Below, piece by piece: positions 54,895 to 55,710 of a stretch of 55,710 bases of DNA (position 1 is the stretch's first letter; each line of letters begins with the position of its first letter). The notes under the pieces were generated by a model. That model had not been told where the DNA came from. It made no database searches and worked only from the letters and a program-made list of their open reading frames with translations. The translations under genes were made by a program, and so were the position numbers. This stretch comes from Pseudomonadota bacterium (GTDB taxonomy: Bacteria > Pseudomonadota > Gammaproteobacteria > Steroidobacterales > Steroidobacteraceae), in assembly GCA_021805275.1 (NCBI GenBank), contig JAJZFQ010000230.1, positions 50,614-106,323 of the forward strand. The letters run 5' to 3'.

Positions 54895-55710
54895 ATGACA
54901 CGAAACCCCGTTGTTCGGCGCGCGATCCAGTTGGCGCTCGCAAATGCCGCTGCGGCATCGATGGCCGTGCCGGCTCTGGCCGCGCCAGCGCCTCAGCCGC
55001 AAACCCTGCCGACGTCCTCGACCAATGCGTCGACCGGCAACACCTCGACCACCGCTCAGAACCAGGGCATCAATGAACTGAAGGAGGTGGTGGTAACCGG
55101 TACGCGCATTTACATCCCGGGTCTGCATTCCATCAGCCCCGTCACCTCCATTAATGCCAGCGCGATTGCCTCGACCGGTCTGACCACAATTGAGGACGTG
55201 CTCAACCAGTTGCCGCAGGTGACTGCGGATCAGGGCGCGATGCTCTCCAACGGCGCCACGGGAACGGCGACGGTCAATCTGCGCGACCTCGGTGCAAATC
55301 GCACCTTGGTGCTGGTCAACGGGCGGCGTCTGATGCCGGGCACTGCAGGTGGGAGCGCGGCCGACATCAACATGATTCCGGCAGCACTGGTTCAGCGCGT
55401 GGACGTGCTGACCGGCGGCGCTTCCGCGGTATACGGCGCTGACGCGGTGGCCGGCGTTGTCAACTTCGTCATGAAGGACAACTTCCAGGGCTTTGAGATC
55501 GATGCCAACGCCTCGGCGTACCAGCACAGTCAGCATCAGGCCTACTACGGCACGTTCGCGCCGGCTGCTGGCTACGGTTCAGCGCCCAGCTCCACGTGGG
55601 ACGGGGGGGAGAAGGACTTCACCTTCATCCTGGGCAGCAACTTTGCCGGCGGCAAAGGCAATGCCACGGCGTACCTGAGCTACCGCAAGTCCCAGCCCGT
55701 GCTGCAGGCT
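54895..55710 (+). CDS. TonB-dependent receptor (N-terminal part, runs off the window end)
   Basis: The 272 codons seen encode a signal peptide (about 1-29, ending PALAA), a Thr/Ser-rich linker, a TonB-box-like EVVVTGTR and a plug domain (TTIEDVLNQLPQVT, ATVNLRDLGANRTLVLVNGRRL, GGASAVYGADAVAGVVNF). The first barrel strands come next (DFTFILGSNF). It should import a large substrate through the outer membrane. GGGAG lies 7 nt before ATG 54895. The gene continues beyond 55710, so its C-terminus and substrate class are not visible. Confidence 0.93.
   Translation, partial: MTRNPVVRRAIQLALANAAAASMAVPALAAPAPQPQTLPTSSTNASTGNTSTTAQNQGINELKEVVVTGTRIYIPGLHSISPVTSINASAIASTGLTTIEDVLNQLPQVTADQGAMLSNGATGTATVNLRDLGANRTLVLVNGRRLMPGTAGGSAADINMIPAALVQRVDVLTGGASAVYGADAVAGVVNFVMKDNFQGFEIDANASAYQHSQHQAYYGTFAPAAGYGSAPSSTWDGGEKDFTFILGSNFAGGKGNATAYLSYRKSQPVLQA

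Noticed and set aside
1..55710. tRNA, rRNA, CRISPR array, insertion sequence or phage genes
   Set aside because: I saw no repeat-spacer pattern, transposase or integrase motif, or recognisable tRNA/rRNA sequence. tRNAs are hard to exclude fully by eye.

Overview
The window is very GC-rich (judged by eye, not computed) and densely coded, with short intergenic gaps and many stop-start overlaps. The gene content points to a Gram-negative proteobacterium: a TonB-dependent receptor, outer-membrane-type lipoproteins, a DUF3683 FAD/Fe-S oxidoreductase, the PrkA-YeaH-SpoVR trio and the secreted 'RLxCFD ... GRxxKVxRI' protein type. My best inference is a gammaproteobacterium near Xanthomonadales, Nevskiales or Steroidobacterales. 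This rests on family resemblance only; no rRNA or tRNA gene is visible to confirm it.

Layout. 1-499: end of a LolA-like gene, broken by a frameshift. 513-10658 (minus): gltB-gltD plus a giant FAD/Fe-S oxidoreductase as one operon, preceded by a sigma70-like promoter and a leader of about 320 nt that can fold into nested hairpins. 11069-15819: an MscS channel diverges from an operon of a methyltransferase-like gene (frameshifted), an osmoprotectant ABC ATPase and a fused permease/substrate-binding protein; an 11-bp inverted repeat lies between them. 15839-23302: a ParB-like protein, MATE exporter, hemN, rhomboid protease, a lipoprotein, KDPG aldolase (eda) and LD-carboxypeptidase. 23451-31496 (plus): a complete kdp potassium-uptake operon, with an additional 31-residue membrane micropeptide, kdpF, A, B, C and the sensor/regulator pair kdpDE.

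31513-36617 (minus): a compact four-gene signalling cluster, in transcription order a receiver-like/TonB C-terminal membrane protein, a membrane-bound PAS-Hpt-ATPase kinase, a CheY-like regulator and a CheX-like phosphatase. I regard this as the best candidate for an undescribed system. 37041-41574 (plus): prkA-yeaH-spoVR stress module, followed by a divergent EF-G paralogue. 43724-49800 (minus): alpha-glucan metabolism (glgP, glgC, GH57) and an overlapping LEA14-like lipoprotein. 49952-54587: small exported proteins (DUF192, two short secreted proteins, a retropepsin-like protease) and a TPR/2OG-Fe(II) oxygenase. The window ends inside a TonB-dependent receptor whose promoter carries a perfect 12-bp palindrome.

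Overall themes are nitrogen assimilation, osmotic and potassium homeostasis (MscS, Opu-type transporter, Kdp), storage polysaccharide and envelope functions. Nothing looks like a phage, insertion sequence or CRISPR array; this reads as core chromosome.
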